Assembly: GCA_002453155.1 (NCBI GenBank)
Contig: DKGG01000034.1
Coordinates: 1,524-49,484 of the forward strand
Length of the DNA: 47,961 nucleotides
Direction of reading: 5' to 3'
DNA from: Bdellovibrionaceae bacterium UBA6776
GTDB lineage: Bacteria > Bdellovibrionota > Bdellovibrionia > Bdellovibrionales > UBA1609
Below are positions 32,797 to 42,424 of the stretch, piece by piece; position 1 is the first letter of the stretch; the number at the start of each line of letters is the position of its first letter. The notes under the pieces are model-generated. The model was not told where the DNA came from. It made no database searches and saw nothing but the letters and a program-made list of their open reading frames with translations. Made by a program: the position numbers and the translations under genes.

Positions 32797-33909
32797 CTAT
32801 TGAGTGTCCATAGTAAAACGTCTGGGATGCTCGGGGGCAAGCTCCAAGTCAAAATGGATGCGACTGACCTCACGTCCGTCTAAAGTTTGGACTTGAACCC
32901 GCCACTCTCCAGGAATGTAGTTGGACTTAATTCCGTAGCCACGAAAACCTTCTTCACGTCCTCCGGAAATTTGAATGGGAATTTGATCCTGTTCGGTCCA
33001 ACCATATTTTGGATCTTTATGAAGCCAAACCAGACGAATTTGATCGGAGAATTGAGCCGGAGAAAAAATTCGAAAGAACACATTGATGCGGTCGCCAGGT
33101 TGAGCCAAAAAATTTTGATCCCCTTCATACCAAAATCTCCACCAAGGATTCTCGTGGTAGAGTTCGTAAACTCCATGGCGCTTTTTAACATCATGGTAAA
33201 CTCCGATAAACTGCACAGACAAGGGAACTGGTGGAATCCATTTCAGAACATACAGGATCAAAAATATGAGAGTGACCAAGCTGGATGGAATCAAAATTTG
33301 TTTTTTGCAAAGTTCAAAGAGTTGGACCCGCTTTTTTAAAATATAAAGAGAAAGTAGAGCCAGAGGAAAAACGCCCATCACCAAAGAGGCAATAAAAACA
33401 AGAAGTCCTATGGATCCGACCAGCACAGGAACCATCAATAGAGAAAAGCAAATCAAACATAGGGAAAGCAGGGCAAATTTAAAGGGAAGGCTTGCCGACT
33501 GAAATCGAGACCATTCATTGGCAACCAACAAAGTGGCCATTACCAACATAAAGGCAAAAGACACAATCAAAGATGAACTTTTAAAAAAGAAGATGGTGTA
33601 GCTGCTAAGCAGAGCTCCAAAGCAAAAATGCACCAATTCATTTTTGTAGCGTTCATAGTAGGTTCTGATTTTTCCCCAAGATTCCGGATTCGGGGTGCGG
33701 GTTTGTTGGAAAAAGTTGACGATAAGGACTCCGCCAATAACCAGCAGATATCCGATTTGCTGAAGGATGGCCAAGAGAGAATCCACACGGTCGATGGTGA
33801 AAACATCAAACAAAAACCCCAGAGTAAAAAAGGCTGCAGGCCAATAAGGAGCGTATTTTTGATAGTGGCCTTGCCAAACCGAAAGCTTTTCCCGCATGAT
33901 GGTGTTCAT
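32797..33909 (-). CDS. DUF2914 membrane protein
   Basis: A 370-residue protein with about eight hydrophobic segments in the first ~240 residues, then a periplasmic C-terminal DUF2914 domain (WLHKDPKYGWTEQDQIPIQISGGREEGFRGYGIKSNYIPGEWRVQVQTLDGREVSRIHFDL). Function unknown. ATG 33909 was preferred; a GTG at 33945 in frame would overlap the divergent esterase start. Neither has a strong SD. Confidence 0.8.
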   Translation of the reverse strand: MNTIMREKLSVWQGHYQKYAPYWPAAFFTLGFLFDVFTIDRVDSLLAILQQIGYLLVIGGVLIVNFFQQTRTPNPESWGKIRTYYERYKNELVHFCFGALLSSYTIFFFKSSSLIVSFAFMLVMATLLVANEWSRFQSASLPFKFALLSLCLICFSLLMVPVLVGSIGLLVFIASLVMGVFPLALLSLYILKKRVQLFELCKKQILIPSSLVTLIFLILYVLKWIPPVPLSVQFIGVYHDVKKRHGVYELYHENPWWRFWYEGDQNFLAQPGDRINVFFRIFSPAQFSDQIRLVWLHKDPKYGWTEQDQIPIQISGGREEGFRGYGIKSNYIPGEWRVQVQTLDGREVSRIHFDLELAPEHPRRFTMDTQ

Positions 33910-33938
33910 TTTTCTGATCTTGGAGGGTTTTGATTCAT

Positions 33939-34625
33939 ATGTCACGACTCAGAGTCGAGCAAATTGCAGGTATAGAAACGCTGATTAAAGACAGTGACCG
34001 TCAGACAGACGATGGTCCTGCTGTGGTGTTGTTCCATGGTTTTGGTGCAGATGCTCAAGATTTGGCAAGCTTGGTGCCCATGTTGAACATTGACGACCGG
34101 TTGAGCTTTTATTTTCCGGAAGGTCCTTTGGAAGTGCCCATTGGCTTTGGGCAAATGGGACGGGCCTGGTTTCCCATTCCGTTGAGTCAATTGACCGATG
34201 GTTTTGACTTCGAGGACATTCGCCCCGAGGGCCTTAACGGCATTGTGAAAAAGGTTGAAAGGTTTATTTCAAACCTACCTCATGAAGAGATCATTTTGGG
34301 GGGATTTAGCCAGGGTTCGATGTTGACCACTCACTTGTTTTTGAAAAACCCATCTCGGTTCAAGGGGTTAGTGGCCCTCTCGGGAACACTTTGTAACCGC
34401 AGCGAGTGGCAAAGCTTTTGTGACCACGCCAAAGAGAGGCCTCCGGTGTTTCAAACCCATGGGCATTTTGATCCCATTTTAACTTTTCACCAGGCTCAAA
34501 AGTTGAATGATTTTTTAAGGAAGAATGACTTTCCCAACGAGTTTTACGGATTTAATGGTCAGCATGAAATCCCCATGGAAGCCATTCGCCGTCTAAAACT
34601 TTTTATAGCTCGAGTTCTTTTTTAA
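33939..34625 (+). CDS. Carboxylesterase/phospholipase-type alpha/beta hydrolase
   Basis: A 228-residue Abhydrolase_2 protein. VVLFHGFGADAQDLASL, the nucleophile GGFSQGSM, the acid in THGHFDPIL and catalytic His in FNGQHEIP follow the family order. Such enzymes cleave short acyl esters or lysophospholipids. ATG 33939 chosen (GGAGGG 12 bases upstream); TTG 33930 is the alternative. Its 3' end overlaps the convergent DUF1499 gene by 23 bases. Confidence 0.9.
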   Translation: MSRLRVEQIAGIETLIKDSDRQTDDGPAVVLFHGFGADAQDLASLVPMLNIDDRLSFYFPEGPLEVPIGFGQMGRAWFPIPLSQLTDGFDFEDIRPEGLNGIVKKVERFISNLPHEEIILGGFSQGSMLTTHLFLKNPSRFKGLVALSGTLCNRSEWQSFCDHAKERPPVFQTHGHFDPILTFHQAQKLNDFLRKNDFPNEFYGFNGQHEIPMEAIRRLKLFIARVLF

Positions 34626-35076
34626 GGACCGAAAAAAAGGATTGAATGCGTTCCGCATTCTTTCCCAAGTCACTTTTTCCCAGACGGGATTTGGATCTCA
34701 TATGAACCACAGATCCTTTTTCATCAGGTTCCACTTTAACCACAATGTCATCTTTGAACTTCATCAATGGAGTGGTGGCAACTGCCTCAAACTGACGAAT
34801 GTCTTCGTTGATATGAACAACTTCCATCAGTGAAGTTTCTTTCGCAACTTTCACGGCTTTTGCAAAAACTTCTTCAGTTTCTTTGGGCAACCGAAGGGGC
34901 TGAATCTCCGGGTGAAGTTTTTTTTGCACGGAGAAGCTGTCAGAGTCATAGGTGTACTTCTCAAAAGAAACTTCTCGAATTTCTGGAATTTTTTTAAATA
35001 CCAAAGGAATTTCTGTGGAGGTCACCACATCATTGAGCGGGGTTTTCAATTGTTTCAGGAATTGCTTTACTTGCAT
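34603..35076 (-). CDS. DUF1499 family protein
   Basis: A 157-residue protein. The C-terminal half carries the DUF1499 pattern ATTPLMKFKDDIVVKVEPDEKGSVVHMRSKSRLGKSDLGKNAERIQ. Function unknown. It overlaps the DUF4156 lipoprotein gene by ten bases and ends the dapF operon. Confidence 0.85.
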   Translation of the reverse strand: MQVKQFLKQLKTPLNDVVTSTEIPLVFKKIPEIREVSFEKYTYDSDSFSVQKKLHPEIQPLRLPKETEEVFAKAVKVAKETSLMEVVHINEDIRQFEAVATTPLMKFKDDIVVKVEPDEKGSVVHMRSKSRLGKSDLGKNAERIQSFFSVLKKELEL

Positions 35077-35354
35077 TTGTAAAGTGTTCCTGTGACGGCA
35101 GTACCCATCGATGAAAACTGATGCACTTGAACGTGAGTGGCTCCCTTGTCCGCGGCTTGATCTTTCAGATCCTCAAGTGCTTGTTCTTTTCCGCCGGTGG
35201 CATGCATGGATTTTCCGGTAAGGTTCCCCAAGTTTTCACAATCAGGAAGCTCTTTGCGCGTGACTTCAATGTCTTTTGAAGTGGGAACAATGGGTTGAGA
35301 GCTGCAACCTGCAATAAAAAGACTGGCCAACAAAATGCCCATATAAAATTTCAT
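35067..35354 (-). CDS. DUF4156-like small lipoprotein
   Basis: A 95-residue lipoprotein, MKFYMGILLASLFIAGCSS with lipidated Cys 17. The rest (ENLGNLTGKS ... ALEDLKDQAADKGATHVQVHQFSS ... GTLYKCK) fits DUF4156, whose members are small envelope lipoproteins. AAAGGA precedes ATG 35354; the 13 extra upstream codons in frame are dismissed. Overlaps DUF1499 by ten bases. Confidence 0.82.
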   Translation of the reverse strand: MKFYMGILLASLFIAGCSSQPIVPTSKDIEVTRKELPDCENLGNLTGKSMHATGGKEQALEDLKDQAADKGATHVQVHQFSSMGTAVTGTLYKCK

Positions 35355-35367
35355 AAAAAATCCTTTC

Positions 35368-36483
35368 TTAATATTGAACCTGAAACTGCCCAATCAAAGC
35401 CACATCTGGAGTTCCATGGACGTAGAGGATATTTCCTCGCCCGTCATTGTCTCCCAAAGTGAAGTCCTCTTGAAACAAAAATGTGAAAGTTTTATTTTCT
35501 GCAACACGGTAACGAAATCCCAAAGATTCTGTGGCTCTCCATGATGTCAGACCATTCCAACCGGAGGCCGCTCTTTCTGCATCCTGGTATTTGTCTTCGG
35601 TGCTGTGGTAAATAAAATTCAAATAGGATGCTTCCATCAGTGGCGATTCATAGCGAAGTTGAGCAATTAAGGTCCAATTTTCTTTCAGTTTGTATTCGAA
35701 CCAGGTTTCATACATTTGAGCCCAAGTCTTTTGAGGCCAATCTGTCATCAACGGATTGGGAGCTTTCTTTGTGAGCGAAGCACTTCCCCAGAAATACAAT
35801 TTGCCAGCCACATGAGATCCAAAATGCAAAAGTGCAGAAAGCTCTGCGTTTCCTGTAGAAAGTCCGCTGCTGGCTCCTCTCAAGGGAAGAGCGATTTGAG
35901 TGGAGACGGATGCTCCTAAATTTTCTTTGTAGGCCGGTTCACCTTCAGGGTCGTGAATTTGGTAAAACCAATACTTCATTTTCAATAAAGCATTTCCCAG
36001 GCCATTGTTGGTCGGAGAGGTCAGTTGTTCAATGCCATTTCGTTCAATGCTCCAGCGGCTTTGATTTTTTTGAAAGTAAGGCCTGCGAAATCGATCCGCG
36101 CCTACAAAGATGTGCCAATCATCCAAGGCTTGGTCCATAAATCCACCATAGCGATAGACGATGGGAAGGCCGACACTCACGGCAAGTTCTTTGTTGAGTG
36201 CAAATCCATTTTCCAAATGCAAGAGCGCCTGTTCAAAGTCCGTTCGGTAGGTGTAATAGTCGCCAGTGCGTTTGTCTTCAAAGCTTGAAGGGGCATTCCA
36301 ATAGTTTCCGTATTGGAGTTCTGAGTAAAACCACTTCTTGTTCTTCCAGCCGGGACTTTCTCCGGAGGGAAGTCCGTGCATAAAAGCCAAAGGATGGGTG
36401 CTTCGAGGGCCTAAGGTGGATCCATAGGTTGATCCTCCAAAACACAACAAGCAAGCAAAGGCAAACTTTGAGACTTTATTCAT
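35368..36483 (-). CDS. DUF3187-like outer-membrane protein
   Basis: A 371-residue precursor with signal MNKVSKFAFACLLCFGGSTYGS. The mature part begins LGPRSTHPLAFMHGLPSGES and has barrel-like strands ending GQFQVQY with a C-terminal aromatic residue. The layout resembles DUF3187 outer-membrane proteins. It starts 14 bases after the oxidoreductase stop; no strong SD is visible, so translation may be coupled. Role unknown. Confidence 0.75.
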   Translation of the reverse strand: MNKVSKFAFACLLCFGGSTYGSTLGPRSTHPLAFMHGLPSGESPGWKNKKWFYSELQYGNYWNAPSSFEDKRTGDYYTYRTDFEQALLHLENGFALNKELAVSVGLPIVYRYGGFMDQALDDWHIFVGADRFRRPYFQKNQSRWSIERNGIEQLTSPTNNGLGNALLKMKYWFYQIHDPEGEPAYKENLGASVSTQIALPLRGASSGLSTGNAELSALLHFGSHVAGKLYFWGSASLTKKAPNPLMTDWPQKTWAQMYETWFEYKLKENWTLIAQLRYESPLMEASYLNFIYHSTEDKYQDAERAASGWNGLTSWRATESLGFRYRVAENKTFTFLFQEDFTLGDNDGRGNILYVHGTPDVALIGQFQVQY

Positions 36484-36497
36484 TCGTAATGCCAGGT

Positions 36498-37601
36498 TTA
36501 GAAAATATCGTAAGTGATTTTGGAGTTTTGAGCCCGAGGTTTTGATTGGCAAGTGAGGCATTCGCCCACATCAATGTTTTCTTGAGTCAAAATGCCAGGA
36601 TCTTCCTGCATGACCAACCCGCTTTCCACTTTGCCCATACAGGCCATACAGGCTCCGTCCATGCAGGAGTAAGGAGGATTTTCACCGGCCTCGATCAAGG
36701 CTTCCAAAATTGTTTCGTCTTTCTTGACGTTAAATTCTTTGGTCACTCCCTGCAAGGTGACGGAGACCTTGTAAGTGTCTGCTTCCTCAGAAGGGGATTT
36801 TCCAATTAAAGTTTTTCCATCGATGTCCGTTGCTGGTTGTGCAGATTTCGGAATGGAAGTGGCGAAACTTTCTTGATGAACGCGCTCTTTGGCCACAGAA
36901 CTTTCCAAGAGAGCATTTTTGCACAATTCCATATAGCCTTCAGGTCCGCAGATGTAAAATTCTGTGGAACCTTGATCAATTTCTCCAAGAAAGCTTCCAA
37001 TCCATGCGGACGTGATCTTCGATGTGGGCAACTCCCAAGCTGCAGACGGTTGAGAAAGCAAATGGTGAATTTGAAGACGGGAAGTGTGGTCCGTCGCCCA
37101 TTGTTGAAGTTCTTTTTTATAAATGATTTGATCTTCAGATCGGTTGGCATAAACCAACGAAACCCGCGCATCCGGTTTGGTTTTTAGAACATGCTTCAGA
37201 ATCGAAAACAAAGGAGTGATCCCAGAACCTCCGCCAAACAAAACAAAGTGTTTTGTAGAATCCATGGATTTAAAGAAATGACCGGAGGGAGGAGCTGTTT
37301 TCAAAGTGTCTCCCGCTTGGATGTGGTCACACAAGAAGTTAGATCCTTTACCACCTTCGACCCGTTTCACAGTCACCTGAAAGTCTTCGTCCACTTCAGG
37401 AGCGGAGCTTAAGGAATAGCTTCTGGAGATCTGCTCTCCTTTGACGTCCATAAAAAACGAAACAAATTGTCCTGGTTTGTACTTGAATTTTTCTTTGAGA
37501 TTTTCGGGAATTTCCAAGACAAAGCTGGTGGCTTGAGGGGTTTCTTCGATGCGTTTTAAAACTTTTAAATTGTGAGCAATGTCATCGATTTTAAGACTCA
37601 T
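36498..37601 (-). CDS. Flavin oxidoreductase with C-terminal 2Fe-2S ferredoxin (PaaE/Hmp-like)
   Basis: A 367-residue electron-transfer protein. FAD-binding RSYSLSS (about 60-66), NAD-binding GGGSGITPLFSI and FYICGPEGYM form the ferredoxin-NADP-reductase module. The last ~90 residues are a plant-type 2Fe-2S domain with CMDGACMAC and a distal ECLTC. This order matches PaaE-type reductases that feed oxygenases or desaturases. No partner oxygenase is in the window. It starts three bases after dapF. Confidence 0.93.
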   Translation of the reverse strand: MSLKIDDIAHNLKVLKRIEETPQATSFVLEIPENLKEKFKYKPGQFVSFFMDVKGEQISRSYSLSSAPEVDEDFQVTVKRVEGGKGSNFLCDHIQAGDTLKTAPPSGHFFKSMDSTKHFVLFGGGSGITPLFSILKHVLKTKPDARVSLVYANRSEDQIIYKKELQQWATDHTSRLQIHHLLSQPSAAWELPTSKITSAWIGSFLGEIDQGSTEFYICGPEGYMELCKNALLESSVAKERVHQESFATSIPKSAQPATDIDGKTLIGKSPSEEADTYKVSVTLQGVTKEFNVKKDETILEALIEAGENPPYSCMDGACMACMGKVESGLVMQEDPGILTQENIDVGECLTCQSKPRAQNSKITYDIF

Positions 37602-37604
37602 AAA

Positions 37605-38411
37605 TTAAATCTCCTTGTCGGAATCCAATTGGCCGAAGTGACAAGAGCCGACAATTCTTCCCTCGCCCTTCAAATGAAGCTGGTTCCCTTTGGCTGAAAC
37701 CCATAGCATGCCACCCGGAACTTGAACAGTCAGATCAAAAGCTTTGCGCCCCTCTGCGTGGCAGACTGCCGCCGCCATGGCGCCAGTTCCACAGGACAAA
37801 GTGAAATCTTCCACTCCGCGTTCAAAAGTGATGGACTGAATGCGATCTGCAAGTGGAGTTTGAGCTTTGAAGGTGACGTTCACTCCGTTTTTTAGAAAAC
37901 GAGGGAGTGCTTTTACTTTGAGGGCCCACTCGCGCAATTCTTCAAGGTCGGTTAATTCCGAAACGGTTAAGACCGCATGAGGCACGCCCGTGTTTGCATA
38001 GGAAAAGGCTTTTCCTTCCACAGACAGGCGAGATTCGAAATCTTTCCAAGTGGGTAAGGAAATGGTCACATTTCCCGAGAGGCTTTCGGGGTTTTCCACC
38101 AAGGCTTCAATGGTTCCAATTTTTGTTTCAAATTTGAGTTCGGCTTTTTGCTGGGTGTGGGCCACGTACTGAGAAACGGCGCGGGCCGCATTTCCACACA
38201 TTTCAGCTTCTCCGCCGTCAGAGTTGAAAAAGCGCCATTGAAAATCCGCTTGAGCGTGGGGGAGAATCACCACGACGCCATCGGCTCCGAAGCCTTCATG
38301 ACGGTGACACATTTGCTGAATGATTTCAGGGCTTGGCAAATCGGGACTGGAGACGTTTCCCATTTGGTTGATCAGTAAAAAATCATTGCCCGTGGCGCAC
38401 AGTTTAACCAT
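37605..38411 (-). CDS. dapF: Diaminopimelate epimerase
   Basis: A 268-residue DapF converting LL- to meso-diaminopimelate for lysine and peptidoglycan. Both catalytic cysteines are in place: C72 in EAEMCGNAARA and C207 in FTLSCGTGAMAA. ATG with AAGGTGAGGG upstream. First gene of a five-gene operon with the 2Fe-2S oxidoreductase, DUF3187, DUF4156 and DUF1499. Confidence 0.96.
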   Translation of the reverse strand: MVKLCATGNDFLLINQMGNVSSPDLPSPEIIQQMCHRHEGFGADGVVVILPHAQADFQWRFFNSDGGEAEMCGNAARAVSQYVAHTQQKAELKFETKIGTIEALVENPESLSGNVTISLPTWKDFESRLSVEGKAFSYANTGVPHAVLTVSELTDLEELREWALKVKALPRFLKNGVNVTFKAQTPLADRIQSITFERGVEDFTLSCGTGAMAAAVCHAEGRKAFDLTVQVPGGMLWVSAKGNQLHLKGEGRIVGSCHFGQLDSDKEI

Positions 38412-38558
38412 TCCCTCACCTTAAAGGGGTCCCGTTCGAAATCCCACTAAAATGTCTATGATTTTGCATTGTCACAACGCGCCAGTTGGGGCTTTCCAAT
38501 TGAGAGGTTTACCGGTCTAATTGAAGGGCTTTTTGTTTCATTCAATAGGGAGGAAGAG

Positions 38559-39149
38559 ATGAAAGCTTTGGGAATTTTAATTTTGGCACTTGGAAGTTCA
38601 CTTGCATGGGCAAAGCCCTACGACATGAGTGGGATTTGGCAATCTTCGGGAGAGTATGTTCCGTCTCACAGCATTGTGGTGGAGATTGTTCCCGTGCGGT
38701 CTGACAAAGATCGGACTTATTTGAACAACTTAAAGGCCGAAGGCTTCAATTGCCTTTATGTGCGGTCGCAAACTTACCGTTGCACACGACTTTCCATGGA
38801 CAAGTGGCCTGTGACGGAAGAGCACGCTCTGATTTTGGAAGAAAGAAACAAGAGTCGTGTTTTTGATATGGTTCCCACAGGTGCAGACCCCAAGTTGATC
38901 ACTGAGGGCACGGACATTCGACAATGGGAACTGCCATTGATTGTTTACATGGGAGACGAAAAAACAGCCTCTGTGGTTTATTGGGAAAATAAAAGTGGAA
39001 TCGATAAAATGGATTTCACTTTGGGAGTGGAAAATTTTTGGCCTCATTTTTCTGAAGAGGGCGAGATGCGATTTTTGGAAGATGTTCGCGAGACTTCCGA
39101 AAAAAGAACGGCTCATTATTACTATGATGTGATTTACCGTCGGCGGTAG
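38559..39149 (+). CDS. Secreted protein, unknown
   Basis: A 196-residue precursor with signal MKALGILILALGSSLAWA. The mature domain begins KPYDMSGIWQSSGEYVPSH, reminiscent of small lipocalin-like 'GxW' folds, but no family is claimed. Two Cys (FNCLYVRSQTYRCT) may pair. GGGAGGAAG precedes ATG 38559; the 30 codons upstream in frame are not protein-like. Monocistronic and convergent with dnaE2. Confidence 0.72.
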   Translation: MKALGILILALGSSLAWAKPYDMSGIWQSSGEYVPSHSIVVEIVPVRSDKDRTYLNNLKAEGFNCLYVRSQTYRCTRLSMDKWPVTEEHALILEERNKSRVFDMVPTGADPKLITEGTDIRQWELPLIVYMGDEKTASVVYWENKSGIDKMDFTLGVENFWPHFSEEGEMRFLEDVRETSEKRTAHYYYDVIYRRR

Positions 39150-39176
39150 TTTGCACGGTCTTTTTATCAAAGATAT

Positions 39177-42100
39177 TTAAGCGGTTTGGGGTGGTTTGAG
39201 GGGCTCAAGGTGTTGAGCCTTGATGTGAATCACCCCACTTTTTTTCTCGATCCGGCCGTGAATTTTTAAAAGCGGATAAAACACCAAATCCAAGCGGTAC
39301 TTTTCATAAATGTCGGGCGTGAGGATCACATTGAACGATCCGGTCTCATCTTCCATGGTTAAAAAAGAAAATCCTTTGGCGGTGGGTGGCCGTTGGTGAA
39401 GGGCCAGCAGCCCGGCGATGGAGAGATTGCGCCCGCCCGGAGTTCTTTCTAAATCTTTTGCACGAAGGCTTCGAGGCCGTTCCTGATCCAACTGTTTTCG
39501 AAAAAGATCCATGGGATGTCTATGAATGGAAAATCCTTTGGACTGGTATTCGCGTTCAATAAAATCCCAGTCTCCTTCATGAGGAAGAAGTTGTTGGCTG
39601 TGTCCTTCTTCACTTTGGGTGAAGAACAAACTTTGTGGATTGATATTTAAAGACATAATTTTCCAAGCGGCCAGGCGAGGTTCCATTTGGAAACTTTTTA
39701 AGGCCCCGGCTGTGGCAAACTTTAATAAAGTTTGGCGGCGCAAAAAGGGGCAGCGGCGAACCAGATCTTTTAAATCTTTAAAGGCTCCATGGCGTTGTCG
39801 TTCTTCGAGCATTTTTAAAACTTCTTGCTTGGGCACTCCGTAAAGGGAGTTGAATCCCAAGCGAAGAGCCAGAGGTTTATGAACGGAGGGTTTGCAATCC
39901 CAGTCTGAAGATTGAATGCAAACATCAAAGAATCGAACGCCGTGTCTTTTGGCATCATCAATCAAAGCACGTGGAGAGTAAAAACCCATGGGCTGAGAAT
40001 TGAGAAGGGAGCACACAAACAGATCAGGATGATGTTGTTTGATGTAACAGCTGGCATAGGTGAGAAGCGCAAAGCTGGCGGCATGACTTTCCGGAAACCC
40101 ATAGGAAGAAAATCCCACAATGGTTTGATAAATTTTTTCGGCATACTCCATTGCAATTCCATGTTCGAGCATGCCGTTTAAAATTCTTTGTCTCAGACCT
40201 TTCATCAGATCCCGTTTCTTCCAACTGGAGGACATGATGCGCCTCAATTCATCGGCTTCTCCTGGCGAGAACCCACAAACCGAGGAAGCGATTTGCATCA
40301 CCTGTTCTTGAAAGATGGGCACTCCGAAAGTTTTTTCTAAAATGGGCACCAGATCCGGATGGGCATATTCCACCTTTTCCTGGCCATGGCGGCGGCGAAT
40401 GTAAGGGTGAACCATTCCTCCTTGAAGAGGACCCGGTCTGACAATGGCAACTTCCACCACCAAATCGTAAAAACATTTAGGTTTCAATCTTGGAAGCAAA
40501 GACATTTGTGCCCGAGATTCAATTTGAAAAACACCGACGGTGTCGGCCTTTTGAATCATGGCGTAGGTGTCTTTGTCGTCATGGGGAATGGAGTAAAGAC
40601 TCAAATCTATGTTGCGGTAGTTTTTGAGCATCTCAAAACTTTTTTGAAGAGCGGAAAGCATTCCCAATCCCAAAACATCAATTTTGAGCATTTTTAAAAC
40701 ATTCAAATCGTCTTTGTTCCATTGAATGACGTAGCGTCCTTCCATAGAAGCTTTTTCGACAGGAACACATTCAAAAATCGGACGCTTGCTGATCAAAAAT
40801 CCCCCGGTGTGAATGCCCAAGTGTCTGGGAAATCCAACCAATGCCGAGGCAATTTGAATCCATCTTTCATAAAGGGATTTTTCAAGCGCGATCTTGTTTG
40901 CAAAAATCCCGTCTTTGTCTTCTTGAACGCGAGTCAATCCTTCTCTTCCCATGTACTTGATCAAAAGATCCACTTGGTCTTTTGAAATCCCCAAGGTCTT
41001 AGCGCTTTCTCTCAGTGCCAATCGCGAGCGGTAGCAGATGACGGTGCAAACCATGGCGGCATGTTCTGCTCCATATTTTTGATAGATGTATTGAATGACT
41101 TCCTCGCGGCGGCCACTTTCAAAATCAATGTCGATGTCTGGAGGTTCCCCCCGTTCTTTGGAAAGAAAGCGTTCGAAAACCAATCTCACTTTAGTAGGGT
41201 CCACCGCTGTCAGTTCCAAGGCATAGCAGACCACCGAATTGGCAGCGGAACCGCGGCCTTGATGAAGAATTTTTTTGGAGTTTGCAAACTGACACACATC
41301 CCAAAGAGTTAAAAAGTAGTCTTCGTATTGAAGCTCGGCAATCAGTGCCAGTTCATGTTGGACACTTTTCATTACGGATGGAGGAATCCCTTTAGGAAAG
41401 CGTTTTTCCAAACCTTTTAAGGTAAGGTCTTTTAGAATTTTCTGGGGTGGTCGTTGATCTTCAAAGGCTTTTGGGTACTCATACTTCAATTCGTGCAGCG
41501 AAAAATTTAAGCGATCACTCAGTTCTAGGGTTCTTTGCAAAGCATCAGGCCTGTCACTCCATAAAGCCTTCAATTCCGACAAAGCTTTCAAATGTCTTTC
41601 GGAGTTTTGAGTCAGTCGTGTCTTTGCCTTTTCCAGTGTGGTTTTGTGATGGATGCAGGTCAAAACATCATGCAAAGGCTTTCGTTCTTTGGAGTGCATC
41701 AGCGGCGCTGTTGTAGCCACAATGGAAACTTGGTACTTGTGTTCCATCTGTAGAGCCTTTTTATAGTTTAAATGACTGTCCCAACTGTAATCTTTGTGAG
41801 TGGCAAGGTAGAGATGTTGATTGTCAAAGACAGACAGCAAGGCTTCGATGTCATCCTCTTCGTAGGGAGGTTGAAGAAGTGCAAGGGCATTTTCCGAAAT
41901 GACCTTTAGGTCATTCAGGGTCAGTGCGCAAAAGCCTTTTGGACTTCGACGTTTTGACAGCGTGATCAATTGGCAAAGTGAAAAGTACCCCCATTTGTTG
42001 AGCGGCAAAAAACTCAAACACAAGGGATGCTGGCCTTCGGGTGCACCTTCTCTTTGAATCAGAAGTTCCGCGCCCACATGAAATCGAATTTTTTGCCCAT

Positions 42101-42395
42101 GGAACTCTTCCAGTAAAAATTTGGAAGGATATTCCACCGCCTGAAAGGCCCTTGCCACTCCGTAGACTCCGTTGCGGTCGCACAATCCAAAACCTTTGTA
42201 ACCCAAGCGCTGCGCCTGAAGAATCATTTCTTCAGGATGGGAAGCCCCTTCAAGGAAAGAGAAATTGGATTTTCCAAGGAGTTCCACAAAATCCACCCCT
42301 GCAGAAAAAGATCTTTTCTGCAGGGATGTGTCTTGGGGGGCGAGGGAGCGGCCCGGACCATAAAATTGTCGGGCTTTTGTGTGGGGGAGCTTCAT
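39177..42395 (-). CDS. dnaE2: Error-prone DNA polymerase III alpha-like subunit
   Basis: A 1072-residue C-family polymerase. The N-terminal PHP domain (LLGKSNFSFLEGASHPEEMILQAQRLGYKGFGLCDRNG) and polymerase core (QGRGSAANSVVCYALE, PPDIDIDFESGRREEVIQYIY, GFPESHAASFALLTY) are complete. The C-terminal OB-fold region ends with SGVIHIKAQHLEPL. DnaE2 extends from lesions and makes damage-induced mutations with ImuA and ImuB. It is the last gene of lexA-imuA-imuB-dnaE2, 29 bases after imuB. Confidence 0.96.
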   Translation of the reverse strand: MKLPHTKARQFYGPGRSLAPQDTSLQKRSFSAGVDFVELLGKSNFSFLEGASHPEEMILQAQRLGYKGFGLCDRNGVYGVARAFQAVEYPSKFLLEEFHGQKIRFHVGAELLIQREGAPEGQHPLCLSFLPLNKWGYFSLCQLITLSKRRSPKGFCALTLNDLKVISENALALLQPPYEEDDIEALLSVFDNQHLYLATHKDYSWDSHLNYKKALQMEHKYQVSIVATTAPLMHSKERKPLHDVLTCIHHKTTLEKAKTRLTQNSERHLKALSELKALWSDRPDALQRTLELSDRLNFSLHELKYEYPKAFEDQRPPQKILKDLTLKGLEKRFPKGIPPSVMKSVQHELALIAELQYEDYFLTLWDVCQFANSKKILHQGRGSAANSVVCYALELTAVDPTKVRLVFERFLSKERGEPPDIDIDFESGRREEVIQYIYQKYGAEHAAMVCTVICYRSRLALRESAKTLGISKDQVDLLIKYMGREGLTRVQEDKDGIFANKIALEKSLYERWIQIASALVGFPRHLGIHTGGFLISKRPIFECVPVEKASMEGRYVIQWNKDDLNVLKMLKIDVLGLGMLSALQKSFEMLKNYRNIDLSLYSIPHDDKDTYAMIQKADTVGVFQIESRAQMSLLPRLKPKCFYDLVVEVAIVRPGPLQGGMVHPYIRRRHGQEKVEYAHPDLVPILEKTFGVPIFQEQVMQIASSVCGFSPGEADELRRIMSSSWKKRDLMKGLRQRILNGMLEHGIAMEYAEKIYQTIVGFSSYGFPESHAASFALLTYASCYIKQHHPDLFVCSLLNSQPMGFYSPRALIDDAKRHGVRFFDVCIQSSDWDCKPSVHKPLALRLGFNSLYGVPKQEVLKMLEERQRHGAFKDLKDLVRRCPFLRRQTLLKFATAGALKSFQMEPRLAAWKIMSLNINPQSLFFTQSEEGHSQQLLPHEGDWDFIEREYQSKGFSIHRHPMDLFRKQLDQERPRSLRAKDLERTPGGRNLSIAGLLALHQRPPTAKGFSFLTMEDETGSFNVILTPDIYEKYRLDLVFYPLLKIHGRIEKKSGVIHIKAQHLEPLKPPQTA

Positions 42396-42424
42396 AGGGA
42401 GAAATCTAAGGTCTTAAATTCCAT

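Noticed and set aside
38425..38445. tRNA-like GTTCGAAATCCC near 38.4 kb
   Set aside because: No matching acceptor, D or anticodon stems around it; no tRNA gene was found anywhere in the window.
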